Shown: positions 33,747 through 42,546, counted from the first letter of the stretch. The stretch: DNA of 64,000 bases from Methylobacterium sp. J-070 (GCF_022829385.1 NZ_JAKSXX010000110.1:1-64000); one strand, 5' to 3'. Notes: generated by a model from the sequence alone, not told the origin. Translations and numbers: made by a program.

Positions 33747-34664
33747 TCACGCCGCCCTGCGCGCCTCCGTCTCCCGCGCCCGGCTGCGGCGGCCGTCGAC
33801 GCTCACCGGGGCGACGCCCTGGATCGTCACCCGGCGGACCACCCGGGGCTGGTCGCCGTAATCGTCCACCGCGCGGTGCACCGTCGCCCGGTTGTCCCAG
33901 ATCGCCACGTCGCCCGCCCGCCAGGTCCAGCGCACCGTGTTCTCCGGCCGGGTGGCGTGGTCGTGGAAGATCGCCAGCAGGTGCTGCGAATCCGCCGTCG
34001 TGAGTCCCAGGAGGCGCTGGATGAAGTGCCCGACGATCAGCGAGCGCTCGCCGCTCTCCGGATGCACGTGGACCAGCGGATGCTCGGTCTCGAACACGGT
34101 CCGGGTGAACACCTCCTCGTGGCGCCGCCGGCCTTCCTCCGAGACGGTCACGCGCCCGCCCACGTAGTCGTAGACGTTCGAGTGCAGCGCCCAGAGCCGG
34201 TCGGCGAGATCGCGCAGGGGCTCGGGCAGCTCCGCGTAGGCCGCGGCCGTATTGGCCCAGAGCGTGTCGCCGCCGAAGGGGGGCACCGTCACGGCGCGCA
34301 GGATCGAGATCGCCGGGTAGGCCGGCACGAAGGTCACGTCGGTGTGCCAGGAACTCGCCCGCTCGCCCCGGCTGCCGTCGAGGTCGAGGACGCCCGCCGT
34401 GCCGGCGAGCGGCGGGACGGTCGGGTGCGGGACGAGGTCGCCGAGCAGCCGGCCGAACGCCTCCTGGCCCGCCTCGTCGAGGCTCTGGTCGCGGAAGAAC
34501 ACGACCTTGTGGGTCACCAGCGCCGCGCGGAGCGCCGTGACGGTGGCGGCGTCGAGCCCGTCCGAGAGCGCGAGGCCGCGGATCTCGGCGCCGATGCGTC
34601 CGGCGACGCGGCGGATGTCGAGGACCGAGGATGACGGGTGCAGAGGCTGGGGGATGGCGGTCAT
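33747..34664 (-). CDS. TauD/TfdA family 2-oxoglutarate-dependent dioxygenase
   Basis: 305 residues from MTAIPQPLHPSSS. Non-heme Fe(II) dioxygenase: VVFFRDQSLDEAGQEAFG, the HxD iron motif in SSWHTDVTFVP, LWALHSNVYDYVGGRVTV, HPLVHVHPESGERSLIVGHF, and the distal His/Arg region DNRATVHRAVDDYGDQPRVV. It hydroxylates a small organic substrate, in family members taurine or alkylsulfonates to release sulfite. The substrate here is unproven. It lies alone and antisense between GTA tape measure and distal tail genes, so it is not part of a visible sulfonate transport operon. Confidence 0.88.
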   Translation of the reverse strand: MTAIPQPLHPSSSVLDIRRVAGRIGAEIRGLALSDGLDAATVTALRAALVTHKVVFFRDQSLDEAGQEAFGRLLGDLVPHPTVPPLAGTAGVLDLDGSRGERASSWHTDVTFVPAYPAISILRAVTVPPFGGDTLWANTAAAYAELPEPLRDLADRLWALHSNVYDYVGGRVTVSEEGRRRHEEVFTRTVFETEHPLVHVHPESGERSLIVGHFIQRLLGLTTADSQHLLAIFHDHATRPENTVRWTWRAGDVAIWDNRATVHRAVDDYGDQPRVVRRVTIQGVAPVSVDGRRSRARETEARRAA

Positions 34665-34952
34665 CGGAAGGTTTCCCTGGCAGGACGGCGACGCGGCGGG
34701 CATTTTCGGCGCGCGCGATCGAGTTGTTCCGGGGCCGAATGACCCGGAATTCGTCCGCGTCGTCGCCGATGATCTTTGGCCAGCCGCCCCGGTTTGTCGA
34801 TAAACGGCGTTTTCAAATTTTCGGATCTTTCCGAAAGGCTTTTTCCGGATGCCCCGGTCCGGCAGCGTCGGCGTTCCCCGACGCTGCGCGGCGTCCGGCT
34901 GGCCCGGATGGCCGACGCGACGACAGCACGCGGCGACTCGAGGGCTCGCACC

Positions 34953-35594
34953 ATGGCCGACGACTTCCACGAGGTGCTGTTTCCCCTCGACGTCTCGCTG
35001 CGCGCGAGCGGCGGGCCGCAGCGGCTCACCGAGATCGTGACCCTGGCCTCCGGCCGGGAGCACCGGAACGGCCGCTGGGCCGATTCCCGCCGCCGCTACG
35101 ATGCCGGCTTCGGCCTGCGCGGCCTCGACGCGCTCCACGCCGTGCTGGTCTTCTTCGAGGAGCGGCGCGGCCGGCTCTACGGCTTCCGGTTCCGCGACCG
35201 GGTCGATGGCCGCTCGGGGCCGCCGGGACGGGCGACCGGCCCCCTCGACCAGCGCCTCGGCATCGGCGACGGCGCCACCGCGGTCTTCCCGCTGGTGAAG
35301 ACCTACGGCAGCGGCTTCGCACCCTACCGGCGCCGGATCGCCAAGCCGGTGGCGGGCAGCGTCCGGGTGGCGGTCGGCGGCCGGGAGGTCGGGCCCGACG
35401 CCTTCGCGTGCGACGCCGCCACGGGGCTCGTCGCCTTCTCGCCCGGCCACGTCCCGGCACCGGGCGCCGTCGTGACGGCGGGCTTCGCCTTCGACGTGCC
35501 GGTCCGCTTCGACACCGACGACCTGACCATCGATCTCGCGGCCTTCACGGCGGGCGAGATCCCGAAGGTGCCGCTCGTCGAGATCGTGCCCTGA
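34953..35594 (+). CDS. GTA distal tail protein, DUF2460 family (g12)
   Basis: 213 residues from MADDFHEVLFPLDVSLRASG; GAGGG upstream. DUF2460/GTA gp12 pattern: EIVTLASGREHRNGRWADSR, LHAVLVFFEERRGRLYGFRF, RDRVDGRSG, LGIGDGATAVFPLVKTYGSG and PVRFDTDDLTIDLAAFTAGE. Forms the ring that ends the tail tube and carries the hub. Followed by g13 after 10 bases. Confidence 0.92.
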   Translation: MADDFHEVLFPLDVSLRASGGPQRLTEIVTLASGREHRNGRWADSRRRYDAGFGLRGLDALHAVLVFFEERRGRLYGFRFRDRVDGRSGPPGRATGPLDQRLGIGDGATAVFPLVKTYGSGFAPYRRRIAKPVAGSVRVAVGGREVGPDAFACDAATGLVAFSPGHVPAPGAVVTAGFAFDVPVRFDTDDLTIDLAAFTAGEIPKVPLVEIVP

Positions 35595-35604
35595 GGAGGG
35601 AGCC

Positions 35605-36480
35605 ATGCGCGACATCCCGGCGGCCTTCGCGGCCCATCTCGCGGGGGGCATGACCACCCTGTGCCGCTGCTGGTCCTTGCGGCGGCGGGACGGGGTCGCC
35701 CTCGGCTTCACCGACCACGACCGCGACCTGACCGTCTCGGGTCTCGTCCACGAAGCCCGGACCGGGCTGGAGGCCGCCGAGGCCGTCGCGGAGCTGGGTT
35801 TCGCCGTCTCGGGCGGCGACGTGGCGGGCGCGCTCAGCAGCTTCGGCCTGACCGAGGCCGACATCGCCGGCGGCCTCTACGACGGCGCCGCGGTGGAGAC
35901 CTGGCTGGTCGATTGGAACCGGCCCGAGACCCGGCTGCTGATCGACCTCGCCACGATCGGCGAGGTGCGCCGCGAGGGCGACGCCTTCGTGGCGGAGCTG
36001 CGCGGCCTCACGCACCAGCTCGACGCCGAGCGCGGGCGAACCTACCGGGCCACCTGCGGCGCCGACCTCGGGGATGCCCGCTGCCGGGTCGAGCTCGCAC
36101 CCTGGCGCACGACCGGCCGTGTGACCGCGCTCCCGGAGCCCGCGACGCTCGCGGCGGTGCTGGCGGGCGCCTTCGCCGACGGCCTGTTCACCGGCGGCCG
36201 GCTGACCTGGACCGACGGTGCCAATGCCGGGCACGCGGCGGACGTCCGGCTCCAGCTCGGCGGCCTGATCGAGCTCTGGACCGTGCCGCCCCGGCCCGTG
36301 GCGCCCGGGGACGGCTTCACGCTGACGGCGGGCTGCGACAAGCGCCTCGCCACCTGCCGGGACCGCTTCGCCAACGCGGCGAACTTCCAGGGCTTCCCGC
36401 ACATGCCCGGCAACGACGCGGTGGCGCGGGCGGTGCCGGGCTCGGGGCCCGTCCTCGACGGCGGGAGCCTGTTCCGATGA
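35605..36480 (+). CDS. GTA hub protein, DUF2163 family (g13)
   Basis: 291 residues. The N-terminal hub domain has TTLCRCWSLRRRDGVALGFT and DHDRDLTVSG. The C-terminal domain has the family's cysteines: ATCGADLGDARCRVE and GCDKRLATCRDRFANAANFQGFPHMPG. Four conserved cysteines of this sort hold an iron-sulfur cluster in the Rhodobacter GTA hub, as I recall from its structure; here they are all present. The stop overlaps the g14 start as ATGA. Baseplate trimer. Confidence 0.92.
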   Translation: MRDIPAAFAAHLAGGMTTLCRCWSLRRRDGVALGFTDHDRDLTVSGLVHEARTGLEAAEAVAELGFAVSGGDVAGALSSFGLTEADIAGGLYDGAAVETWLVDWNRPETRLLIDLATIGEVRREGDAFVAELRGLTHQLDAERGRTYRATCGADLGDARCRVELAPWRTTGRVTALPEPATLAAVLAGAFADGLFTGGRLTWTDGANAGHAADVRLQLGGLIELWTVPPRPVAPGDGFTLTAGCDKRLATCRDRFANAANFQGFPHMPGNDAVARAVPGSGPVLDGGSLFR

Positions 36481-37046
36481 GCGCGATGCGGCGGGATATC
36501 GGCGCGGCGGCGCTCGGCGAGGCCCGGCTGTGGCTGGGGACGCCCTACCGCCACCAGGCCTCGCTGCGCGGGGTCGGCTGCGACTGCCTCGGGCTGCTGC
36601 GCGGGGTCTGGCGCGGGCTCTACGGGACCGAGCCCGAGGCGGTCCCGCCCTACACCGGCGCGTGGGCCGAATCCGCCGCTCCCGGCAGCGACCCGCTCAC
36701 CGAGGCGGCGTCCCGCCACCTCGTGCCGGTGCCGGGCTCCCTCGCCGACGCGGTGCCCCGGGCGGGCGACGTGCTGCTCTTCGCCTTCCGCCGCCACCTT
36801 CCGGCCCGCCACTGCGCCCTCGCCACCGGCGACGGCGCCATGATCCACGCCCATGACGGGGCCGCCGTCACCGAGGTGGCGCTGACCCGCTGGTGGCGGC
36901 GCCACCTGACGGGGGTGTTCCGGTTTCCGGACTCCGCCTCAGGCGGCCGCGGCCACGCGGAGCTCGACCTGCAGCCCGGCGGCGGCGAGCATCGAGACCA
37001 GCGAGTCGATGGCGAACAGGTCGATCTTGCCGCGCATCAGGTCTGA
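36477..37046 (+). CDS. GTA NlpC/P60-type peptidase (g14), C-terminus running into an insert
   Basis: 189 residues. Cys protease core: ALGEARLWLGTPYRHQASLR, catalytic Cys in GVGCDCLGLLRG, PRAGDVLLFAFRRHLPARHC with the His, and AMIHAHDGAAVTEVALTRWW. GTA gp14 normally ends soon after the GVFRFPD motif, near residue 150. Here the frame continues for about 40 more residues (SASGGRGHAELDLQPGGGEH and on) that are the reverse reading of the antitoxin gene, so the original stop was lost when the toxin-antitoxin module entered. The core enzyme should still fold; it cuts peptidoglycan during DNA delivery. Confidence 0.9.
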   Translation: MSAMRRDIGAAALGEARLWLGTPYRHQASLRGVGCDCLGLLRGVWRGLYGTEPEAVPPYTGAWAESAAPGSDPLTEAASRHLVPVPGSLADAVPRAGDVLLFAFRRHLPARHCALATGDGAMIHAHDGAAVTEVALTRWWRRHLTGVFRFPDSASGGRGHAELDLQPGGGEHRDQRVDGEQVDLAAHQV

Positions 37047-37220
37047 GACGCGCGGTTGCGTGATGCCGAGGATCTTCGCGGCCTGGGCTTGGCTCAGACC
37101 CGTCCGCTCGATGTGATCGTGCAGGGCCATCATCAACGCCGAGCGGATGCGCATGTGCGCCGCCTCGGCCGGCGTGTCCTCAACGGCATCCCACACGCTG
37201 TCGAAGCTCGTGCCCGTCAT
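36939..37220 (-). CDS. XRE-type antitoxin with helix-turn-helix
   Basis: 93 residues from MTGTSFDSVWDAVEDTPAEA. The helix-turn-helix is SQAQAAKILGITQPRVSDLM followed by RGKIDLFAIDSLVSMLAAAG. This is the HigA/HTH_37-type antitoxin that partners Gp49-like toxins, binding the toxin through its N-terminal region and its own promoter through the HTH. Its start overlaps the toxin stop as ATGA, and the toxin-first gene order is typical for this subclass. It is intact. Its 3' 100 bases overlap the g14 frame antisense. Confidence 0.85.
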   Translation of the reverse strand: MTGTSFDSVWDAVEDTPAEAAHMRIRSALMMALHDHIERTGLSQAQAAKILGITQPRVSDLMRGKIDLFAIDSLVSMLAAAGLQVELRVAAAA

Positions 37221-37557
37221 GATTTCAACTCCCGAACGAGGTCGGCATGGCGTTGCTTCGCCAGGGCAATGTCGGCCGATGCCGTCCTCCGTGTGGTCTT
37301 GCGGAAGCGATGGAGGACGAAGACCGCCTCCGGGAATTTCGCCAGGGAGATGACGCGGAACGCACCTCCGGTTCACGGATGCGGATCTCCCGGACGCCCG
37401 GACCGATGGACCGCATGGGCTTCCAGTCCTCGGGATCCCGACCGGACTGAACGCGGTCGATCTGATAGCCGGCAGCGCGCCGGGCATCCTGAGGGAAGGC
37501 GCGCAGGTCATCGAGCGCGTTCCCGCGGAACACCACGCCTTCGGGCTGCCGAGTCAC
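37217..37557 (-). pseudogene. Gp49/HigB-like toxin gene with a frameshift
   Basis: The first part (VTRQPEGVVFRGNALDDLRA through DWKPMRSIGPGVREIRIREP) starts at a GTG and is a phage Gp49/RelE-like toxin. Its continuation GGAFRVISLAKFPEAVFVLH, then TASADIALAKQRHADLVREL, lies in another frame. The two parts meet near 37367-37373, where one base seems to be missing (cgtgaaccggaggt). Joined, they make a full toxin that ends ATGA-coupled to the antitoxin. Either the toxin is inactivated or the base was lost in sequencing. These toxins are mRNA interferases in family members. Confidence 0.7.
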
Positions 37558-37591
37558 GCCTGAGCACCACACCGTCCGCGCGGATCGGCCG

Positions 37592-37620
37592 GATATACAA
37601 AAACTTGTATATCTCCGCAA
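37592..37620 (-). promoter_or_regulatory. Operator palindrome and promoter of the toxin-antitoxin pair
   Basis: Perfect 9-bp inverted repeat (37592-37600, 37605-37613, spacer aaac). On the minus strand it spans the spacer and -10 of a possible promoter: TTGCGG (37615-37620), 17 bases, TATATC (37592-37597). The toxin GTG lies 35 bases downstream. Autorepression by the antitoxin is the usual pattern. The same site sits 41 bases before g15. Confidence 0.6.
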
Positions 37621-37653
37621 TCGCTGCCGCGCTCGATCATCCCGGAGCCCGCC

Positions 37654-40600
37654 ATGGCGACCCTGATCCTGTCCTCGGCCGGTGCCGCGGTCGGCACCGC
37701 GCTCGGCGGTCCGATCGGCGCCGTGGTCGGGCAAGGGCTCGGCGCGGCCGCGGGCTCGGCGCTGGGCGGGGCCCTGTCCGGCTCGGGGCCGCACACGCGC
37801 TTCGTCGAGGGGCCGCGCCTCGCCGACGTGGCCGGCGTGACCTCCACCGAGGGCGACCCGATTCCCCGGGTCTATGGCAGGGCCCGGATCGGCGGCACCC
37901 TGATCTGGGCGACGCGTCCGCTTGAGGTCGCCAACACCAGCGTGGCCCGCGCCGCGACGCCCGCCAAGGGCATGGGCGGCCAGAGGACCGTCACGACCCG
38001 CTACGCCTACTACGCCAACCTCGCGGTCGGGCTGTGCGAGGGCGAGATCGCCTGCGTCCGCAGGATCTGGGCCGACGGACGGGAGATCGACCAGGTCGGC
38101 CTCACGATCCGGGTCCACACGGGCGGCCCCGCGCAGGAGCCCGACCCGCTGATCGTCGCCAAGGAGGGGGCGGAGAACGCGCCGGCCTATCGCGGCCTCG
38201 CCTACGTGGTGTTCGAGCACCTGCCGCTCGCCGATTTCGGCAACCGCATCCCGCAATTCGCCTTCGAGGTGATCCGCCCGGTCAACGGCCTGTTCGGCCG
38301 GGTCCGCGCCGTCGACCTGATCCCCGGGGCCGGGGAGTTCGCCCTCGATCCGGACCGCGTCACCGTCGATCTGGGCCTGGGCCGGACAGAGGCGGCCAAC
38401 CGGCATCAGCTCCAGCGCACCACCGACGTCATCGCGTCGCTGGACGCGCTGCAGGCCCTGTGCCCGAACCTGCGCCGGGTCGCCGTCGTGGCGACGTGGT
38501 TCGGCACCGACCTGCGGGCCTGGTCCTGCCGGGTGGTGCCCAAGGTCGAGACCCCCCGCAAGCGCGCGAAGCCGGAGGACTGGTCCGTGGCGGGGATCGC
38601 CCGGGCCGAGGCCGAGGTCGTCTCGACCCTGCCGGACGGCACGCCGGCCTATGGCGGCACGCCGGCCGATGCCGGGCTGACCCGGCTGGTGGCCGAGCTG
38701 GCGCGCCGCGGCCTGGAGGTGCTGCTCTACCCGTTCGTGATGATGGACGTGCCCGCCGGCAGCGGGCTCCCCGATCCCCGCGCCCCCGGCGCGACCCAGC
38801 CGCCCTATCCCTGGCGCGGGCACATCACCTGCGATCCGGCGCCGGGCCTGCCGGGCAGCCCGGACGGGACCGACGCCGCCGCCGCCCAGGTCGCGGCGTT
38901 CTTCGCCGGATACGGCGCCGCGGTGCTGCACTACGCCGACCTCGCGGCGCGCTGGGCGGCCTCCGGGGTGCCGCTCGCGGGCTTCGTCATCGGCAGCGAG
39001 CTCGTCGGCCTCACCCGGGTGCGCGGCGCCGACGGATACCCGGCGGTGGCGGCGCTCCGCAGCCTCGCCGCCGCCCTGCGCGCGCGCCTCGGCCCGGGCG
39101 TCGCCCTGGTCTACGGCGCGGACTGGACCGAGTACGGCGCCCATGTCCGCGACGGCGGCGCTACCGTCCGTTTCCCCCTGGACGACCTGTTCGCGGACGG
39201 CAACATCGCGGCGGTCGGCATCGACTGGTATCCGCCGGTCTCCGACTGGCGCGACGCGCCGGAGCATGCCGACCTCGCGGTGGCGGGCGACATCGCCGAC
39301 AGGGCCTACCTCAAGGCCCGCGGCGCGTCGGGGGAGGCCTACGACTGGTACTACGCCGATGCGGCCGGCCGCGCCGCCCAGGATCGCCGCCCGATCACGG
39401 ACGGCGTCGCCGGCAAGCCGTGGATCTTCCGGGCGAAGGACCTCGTGGCGTGGTGGTCGAACCCGCACGTGGAGCGCGACGGCGGCGTCGAGACGCGCAG
39501 CACCGCCTGGGTTCCCATGGGGAAGCCGGTCTGGTTCACCGAGGTCGGCGTGCCGGCGGTGGACAAGGGCACGAACGGGCCCAACGTCTTCCCGGATCCG
39601 AAATCCCCCGAAGGCGCGTACCCGCCGCATTCCCGCGGCCTGCGGGACGAGCTGATCCAGCTCCGCGGGCTGGAGGCGATCCTCGCCCGGTTCGACCCGG
39701 CGGCGGAGGGCTTCCGGGACGCCGACAACCCGGTCTCGCCGGTCTATGCCGGCCGGATGGTCGACCCCGAGAGGGTCTTCGTCTGGGCCTGGGACGCGCG
39801 GCCGTTCCCCGCCTTCCCGACGGTGCGCGGGGTCTGGGCCGACACGGCCAACTGGCGCATCGGCCACTGGGTCACGGGCCGGATCGAGGGCTGCGACCTC
39901 GACCTGCTGGTGCTGAAGATCCTGGCGGAGTTCGGCTTCGACGCCGCCGTCTCGGTTGAGGCCGCCGCCTTCCTCGACGGCTACGTCGTGGACCGGCCGC
40001 TCACGGCGCGCGGCGCCCTGGAGACCCTGGCTCAGGTCTACGGCCTCGACGTCTCGGCGGTGGCCGGTCGCCTGCGCCTGCGCGGTCCGCGCCGCGACAG
40101 GCCCGTGGTGCTCGCCGAGGCCGACCTCGTCCGGCTCTCGGAGGAGCGGCCGGTGCTCCGCCAGGTCCGCGCCGAGGAGAGCGCCCTGCCGCGCTCCGTG
40201 GAGCTCGGCATCACCGAGGCCGAGAGCCCGGAATACCGCCGCGCCACCGCGGCGGCGGTGCGGCCCGCGGGGGCGCGGCGGCGCGAGACCCGGATCGAGG
40301 CGGCGATCGTCACCCGCCGGGAGACCGGCGACGGGCTGGCCGAGGCGATCCTCGACCGCGCCATCGCGGCCCGCGACAGCGCGGTCTTCACCGTGAGCCC
40401 CCGCCGGGTCGAGCTGGAGCCCGGCGACCTCCTGGCGGTGCCGGTCGACCTCCCCGGCGGCGCGGTGCTGCGCCGGATCGACCGGATCGACGATGCCCCC
40501 ACCGGCCGGCGGATCGAGGCGAGCGGCGTGCCGCCCCGGGGCGGGCCGGGGCGGATGCTCGCCCGCAGCCCGGCCCAGCCGGCGGTGCCGGCCCCGGTGT

Positions 40601-41547
40601 TTCCGGGACAGCCCCTGGCGCTCGCCCTCGACCTGCCGGTGGACCGCGGCAGCCCCACGGTCCTGCAATACTGCGCGGTGGCGGCCGAGCCCTGGCCGGG
40701 GGCCGTCGCGGTCTGGCGCGCCGAGGGGGCGGGGCCCCTCGGCCTGCACGGCCACGTCGATTACCCCGCCTGCCTCGGGACGACCCTGTCGCCGCTGCCC
40801 GCCGGGCCGCTGTGGCGGATCCAGCGGGGCGCGCATCTCGACGTCACCCTGCGCCGGGGCGGGACGCTGGCCGCCATCGGCGAGGCCGCGCTGCTGGCGG
40901 GCGGCAACCTGTTCGCCCTGATCGGGCCCGACGGCACCGTGGAGCTGCTCGGCGCGGCGGACGCCGTGTTGACCGGCCCCGACACCTACCGCCTGTCGGG
41001 CTTCCTGCGCGGGCTCGCGGGCAGCGAGGCGGCGGCGGGGCGTTCCACCCCGGCGGGCAGCCTGATCGTGCGGCTGGACGACGGTGCGGTGGTCCCCCTG
41101 GTCGCGCGCCTCGACGAGGCCGGGCGCGCCTTCCGCTACCGGATCGGGCCGGCGGACCGCGATCCGGGCGATCCGGCCTTCGCGGAACTCGCCGCCACCG
41201 CCGGGGTCGCGGCGCTGCGGCCGTTGCGTCCCGTCCACCTTCGGGCGCGCCGGGGGACGGAGGGCGTACGGCTCTCCTGGATCCGCCGCGCCCGTCGCGA
41301 CGGCGACGCCTGGGAGCCCGCCGAGATCCCCCTCGACGAGGCCGAGGCCTACGCCGTGACGCTGTTCTCGGCCTCCGGCGCGCCCCTGCGCACGCTCCGG
41401 GCCGAGACCCAGCAAATCCTCTACGCCGACGAGGCGCAGGATTTCGGCGGTCCGCAGCGGAGCCTCGACCTGGCCGTGGCGCAGCTCGGCACCGTCGCGG
41501 GCCCCGGGCCGGCCCACCGCGCCCGCATCCCCGTCCGCTCGGCCTGA
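37654..41547 (+). CDS. GTA megatron/host-specificity protein with TIM-barrel-like domain (g15)
   Basis: 1297 residues, as in other GTAs (about 1300). A Gly/Ala-rich hydrophobic N-terminus (AAVGTALGGPIGAVVGQGLG) is followed by DPIPRVYGRARIGGTLIWAT, a glycoside-hydrolase TIM-barrel-like region (about 230-560) with GAEWT-type YGADWTEYG and VGIDWYPPVSDWRDAPEH, then GKPVWFTEVGVPAVDKGTNG. The phage-tail gpJ-like part has LRLRGPRRDRPVVLAEADLV, and a late RLSGFLRGLAGSE domain follows. It forms the cell-contacting tip of the baseplate. GGAG precedes the ATG. Intact frame despite the adjacent insert. Confidence 0.93.
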   Translation: MATLILSSAGAAVGTALGGPIGAVVGQGLGAAAGSALGGALSGSGPHTRFVEGPRLADVAGVTSTEGDPIPRVYGRARIGGTLIWATRPLEVANTSVARAATPAKGMGGQRTVTTRYAYYANLAVGLCEGEIACVRRIWADGREIDQVGLTIRVHTGGPAQEPDPLIVAKEGAENAPAYRGLAYVVFEHLPLADFGNRIPQFAFEVIRPVNGLFGRVRAVDLIPGAGEFALDPDRVTVDLGLGRTEAANRHQLQRTTDVIASLDALQALCPNLRRVAVVATWFGTDLRAWSCRVVPKVETPRKRAKPEDWSVAGIARAEAEVVSTLPDGTPAYGGTPADAGLTRLVAELARRGLEVLLYPFVMMDVPAGSGLPDPRAPGATQPPYPWRGHITCDPAPGLPGSPDGTDAAAAQVAAFFAGYGAAVLHYADLAARWAASGVPLAGFVIGSELVGLTRVRGADGYPAVAALRSLAAALRARLGPGVALVYGADWTEYGAHVRDGGATVRFPLDDLFADGNIAAVGIDWYPPVSDWRDAPEHADLAVAGDIADRAYLKARGASGEAYDWYYADAAGRAAQDRRPITDGVAGKPWIFRAKDLVAWWSNPHVERDGGVETRSTAWVPMGKPVWFTEVGVPAVDKGTNGPNVFPDPKSPEGAYPPHSRGLRDELIQLRGLEAILARFDPAAEGFRDADNPVSPVYAGRMVDPERVFVWAWDARPFPAFPTVRGVWADTANWRIGHWVTGRIEGCDLDLLVLKILAEFGFDAAVSVEAAAFLDGYVVDRPLTARGALETLAQVYGLDVSAVAGRLRLRGPRRDRPVVLAEADLVRLSEERPVLRQVRAEESALPRSVELGITEAESPEYRRATAAAVRPAGARRRETRIEAAIVTRRETGDGLAEAILDRAIAARDSAVFTVSPRRVELEPGDLLAVPVDLPGGAVLRRIDRIDDAPTGRRIEASGVPPRGGPGRMLARSPAQPAVPAPVFPGQPLALALDLPVDRGSPTVLQYCAVAAEPWPGAVAVWRAEGAGPLGLHGHVDYPACLGTTLSPLPAGPLWRIQRGAHLDVTLRRGGTLAAIGEAALLAGGNLFALIGPDGTVELLGAADAVLTGPDTYRLSGFLRGLAGSEAAAGRSTPAGSLIVRLDDGAVVPLVARLDEAGRAFRYRIGPADRDPGDPAFAELAATAGVAALRPLRPVHLRARRGTEGVRLSWIRRARRDGDAWEPAEIPLDEAEAYAVTLFSASGAPLRTLRAETQQILYADEAQDFGGPQRSLDLAVAQLGTVAGPGPAHRARIPVRSA

Positions 41548-41565
41548 ATTCTCGGGAGCCGCCCC

Positions 41566-42546
41566 ATGTCCGACGTTACGCCCCGTCTCGGCCTGCCGCT
41601 GATCGCCGCGGGCCAGGCCCAGAAGCACGTCACCCACAACGAGGCCCTCGGCCTCCTCGATGCCCTGGTCCAGCTCGCCTGCCTGGACAAGGACCTCACC
41701 GCGCCGCCGCCGAGCCCGGCCGAGGGCGACCGCTACCTCGTGGTCGCGGGCAGTCCGGGAGGCGCCTGGGCGGGGCTGGGCGGCCAGGTGGTGCGCTACG
41801 CCGACGGCGTCTGGCTCGGGTCGGTGCCGCGGGCCGGCTGGTTCGCCTACCTGATCGACGAGGCCGACCTCTACGTGTTCGACGGCGCGGCCTGGACGAG
41901 CTTCCGCCGGGCGCTCGCCGCGATCCAGAGCGTGAGCCGCCTCGGGATCAACACCGATGCGGATTCCACCAACCGCCTCGCCGTGAAGTCGGACGCGGCG
42001 CTGCTGACCTGGGACGACGCCACGCCCGGCTCCGGCGACATGCGGATCTGCATCAACAAGAAGGCCGCCGCCCGGGACGCCGCGCTGGTCCTCGAGACCG
42101 GATACGCGGCCCGCGCGCTGCTCGGCCTTCTCGGGAGCGACGATTTCAGCCTGAAGGTCTCGGCGGACGGGGCCGCCTACGCCACGGCGCTCACCGCCTC
42201 GGCGAAGACCGGGGGGGTCGACTTCGCCTCCGCGGAGACCACCCTGGCCGCCGCCGCGACCACGGACCTCGGCGGCACCGGCACGCGGCGGGTCCTCGTC
42301 ACCGGGACGGCGACGATCACGAGCTTCGGCGGGGTGCCCGACCGGGAGCGGCTCGTGCGCTTCGCCGGCGGCGCCCGGCTCGTCCACGACGCGGGCAAGC
42401 TCGCGCTGCCGACCCGGGCCGACCTCGTGACGGCGGCCGACGACACCTGCCTGGCCGTCTCGGACGCGGCCGGCCGCTGGCGCGTGTGGCACTACCAGCG
42501 CTCCGACGGGACACCGCTGGCGACCGCCGCGCGGGCCGCTGCGTGA
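41566..42546 (+). CDS. DUF2793 tail fibre protein
   Basis: 326 residues. The DUF2793 domain fills about 1-115 (PRLGLPLIAAGQAQKHVTHN, EALGLLDALVQLACLDKDLT, VRYADGVWLGSVPRAGWFAY), followed by a beta-rich stretch (INTDADSTNRLAVKSDAALL) of the kind seen at the attachment end of tail fibres. In Rhodobacter capsulatus a DUF2793 fibre belongs to the GTA but is encoded elsewhere; here it follows g15 by 18 bases and is part of the cluster. It would select the recipient cell surface. Confidence 0.88.
   Translation: MSDVTPRLGLPLIAAGQAQKHVTHNEALGLLDALVQLACLDKDLTAPPPSPAEGDRYLVVAGSPGGAWAGLGGQVVRYADGVWLGSVPRAGWFAYLIDEADLYVFDGAAWTSFRRALAAIQSVSRLGINTDADSTNRLAVKSDAALLTWDDATPGSGDMRICINKKAAARDAALVLETGYAARALLGLLGSDDFSLKVSADGAAYATALTASAKTGGVDFASAETTLAAAATTDLGGTGTRRVLVTGTATITSFGGVPDRERLVRFAGGARLVHDAGKLALPTRADLVTAADDTCLAVSDAAGRWRVWHYQRSDGTPLATAARAAA

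Noticed and set aside
21252..42546. Ordinary temperate prophage
   Set aside because: Gene order and families are those of Rhodobacter-type GTAs. No integrase, replication genes, phage repressor or att-like repeats were seen around the cluster.
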